A stretch of 64,000 bases of DNA from CBDCYN01 sp965224205 (GTDB lineage Bacteria > Planctomycetota > Phycisphaerae > Phycisphaerales > Phycisphaeraceae). The notes beneath the pieces were generated by a model, which was not told where the DNA came from, did no database searches, and saw only the letters and a program-made list of their open reading frames with translations. The stretch spans positions 3,359 to 67,358 of the forward strand of contig CBDCYN010000015.1 in assembly GCA_965224205.1 (NCBI GenBank), in the 5' to 3' direction. Shown here in pieces: positions 63,671-64,000 of the stretch. The stretch's first letter is position 1. Each line of letters opens with the position of its first letter. The position numbers and the translations under genes are program-made.

Positions 63671-64000
63671 ATGGGCCTAAGGACCGATCTCGTGTACGCC
63701 GCCGCCGCAGCGCTGACCAGCCCGGTCTGGGCGGCGCGGCTGCTGCGCACCGGCAAGTGGCGCACCGACTGGGGGGCTCGGTTCGGCCGTGTCGATGCGC
63801 CTGCCCAGGCGCGTGAACAGACCCGTCCGACGCTGCTGATCCACGCCGTGAGTGTCGGCGAGGTCAACGCGATCGACCCGCTCGTGTCCCGCCTCGTCGA
63901 GTGCATCGACGACCGGTGGCGGATCGTGATCAGCACCACGACCGATACCGGGTTCGCCCGTGCCCGGCAGCTATTCGAACCCCGACACCGGGTGGTCCGC
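63671..64000 (+). CDS. waaA: Kdo transferase (WaaA/KdtA), 5' part
   Basis: The gene runs off the end of the window after 110 codons. The protein starts MGLRTDLVYAAAAALTSPVW and has the GT30 hallmark IHAVSVGEVNAIDPLV near residues 55-72 plus RIVISTTTDTGFARAR. The enzyme transfers Kdo from CMP-Kdo to lipid A at the inner membrane, which implies a Gram-negative type outer membrane with lipopolysaccharide. The first hydrophobic segment is the usual membrane anchor. Confidence 0.85.
   Translation, partial: MGLRTDLVYAAAAALTSPVWAARLLRTGKWRTDWGARFGRVDAPAQAREQTRPTLLIHAVSVGEVNAIDPLVSRLVECIDDRWRIVISTTTDTGFARARQLFEPRHRVVR

Overview
The window is GC-rich and about 64 kb long, almost certainly chromosomal DNA of a planctomycete (Planctomycetota), most likely class Phycisphaerae. 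The grounds are several PEP-CTERM proteins, an LEPR-type N-terminal motif on a large secreted protease, a UnbV/ASPIC FG-GAP protein, DapL and DapF for diaminopimelate, a split hpnC-hpnD-hpnE squalene pathway, a DUF6677-like membrane protein, a small very acidic protein and IS630-type elements. The class is an inference from gene content; no rRNA or tRNA gene was found.

Layout. 0-2.5 kb: Ca2+/Na+ antiporter and a PEP-CTERM protein. 2.7-5.5 kb: secreted S1 + LamG + M8-like protease. 6.4-12 kb: Nudix enzyme, a two-partner-secretion exoprotein and a FeeM-like acyltransferase. 11.9-13 kb: an AT-rich gene-free stretch. 13-15.5 kb: two paralogous membrane proteins (one frameshifted) and a DUF420 protein. 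16-19.5 kb: FG-GAP/UnbV protein, YjbQ, an orphan gene and a zinc-ribbon protein. 19.7-20.8 kb: an IS630 element. 21-26.6 kb: Sir2, a sugar isomerase-like protein, three more PEP-CTERM proteins and a membrane protein. 26.7-37.4 kb: GH57, alaS, dapL, a second IS630, coaC-rpoZ, gcvT and a patatin. 37.4-43.1 kb: a polyphosphate cluster. 43.5-46.2 kb: leucyl aminopeptidase and an AI-2E permease. 46.5-50.2 kb: hpnCDE. 50.2-54.9 kb: AraC regulator, Nudix enzyme, small proteins and trpD. 55.1-64 kb: FtsQ-like protein, Gfo/Idh/MocA, dapF, nucleotide-sugar epimerase, PilZ, icd, metG and the 5' end of a Kdo transferase gene.

Genes that work together. ppk1, a CHAD protein, an HD protein and ppx/gppA overlap one another on one strand and form a polyphosphate operon. 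hpnC, hpnD and hpnE are consecutive and make squalene from farnesyl diphosphate. rpoZ and coaC keep the common rpoZ-dfp order. sir2 overlaps a TIM-barrel isomerase gene. Four PEP-CTERM proteins and a TPS exoprotein point to an elaborate cell surface, but neither exosortase nor a TpsB pore is in the window.

The most notable structure outside genes is a dense set of short dispersed repeats. There are at least four families plus several singleton inverted-repeat elements. One family copy supplies the last codons of metG, and a hairpin of another family supplies the stop codon of the inferred native alaS frame. alaS itself carries an AT-rich in-frame insertion with 36-bp tandem repeats and a C-terminal frameshift.
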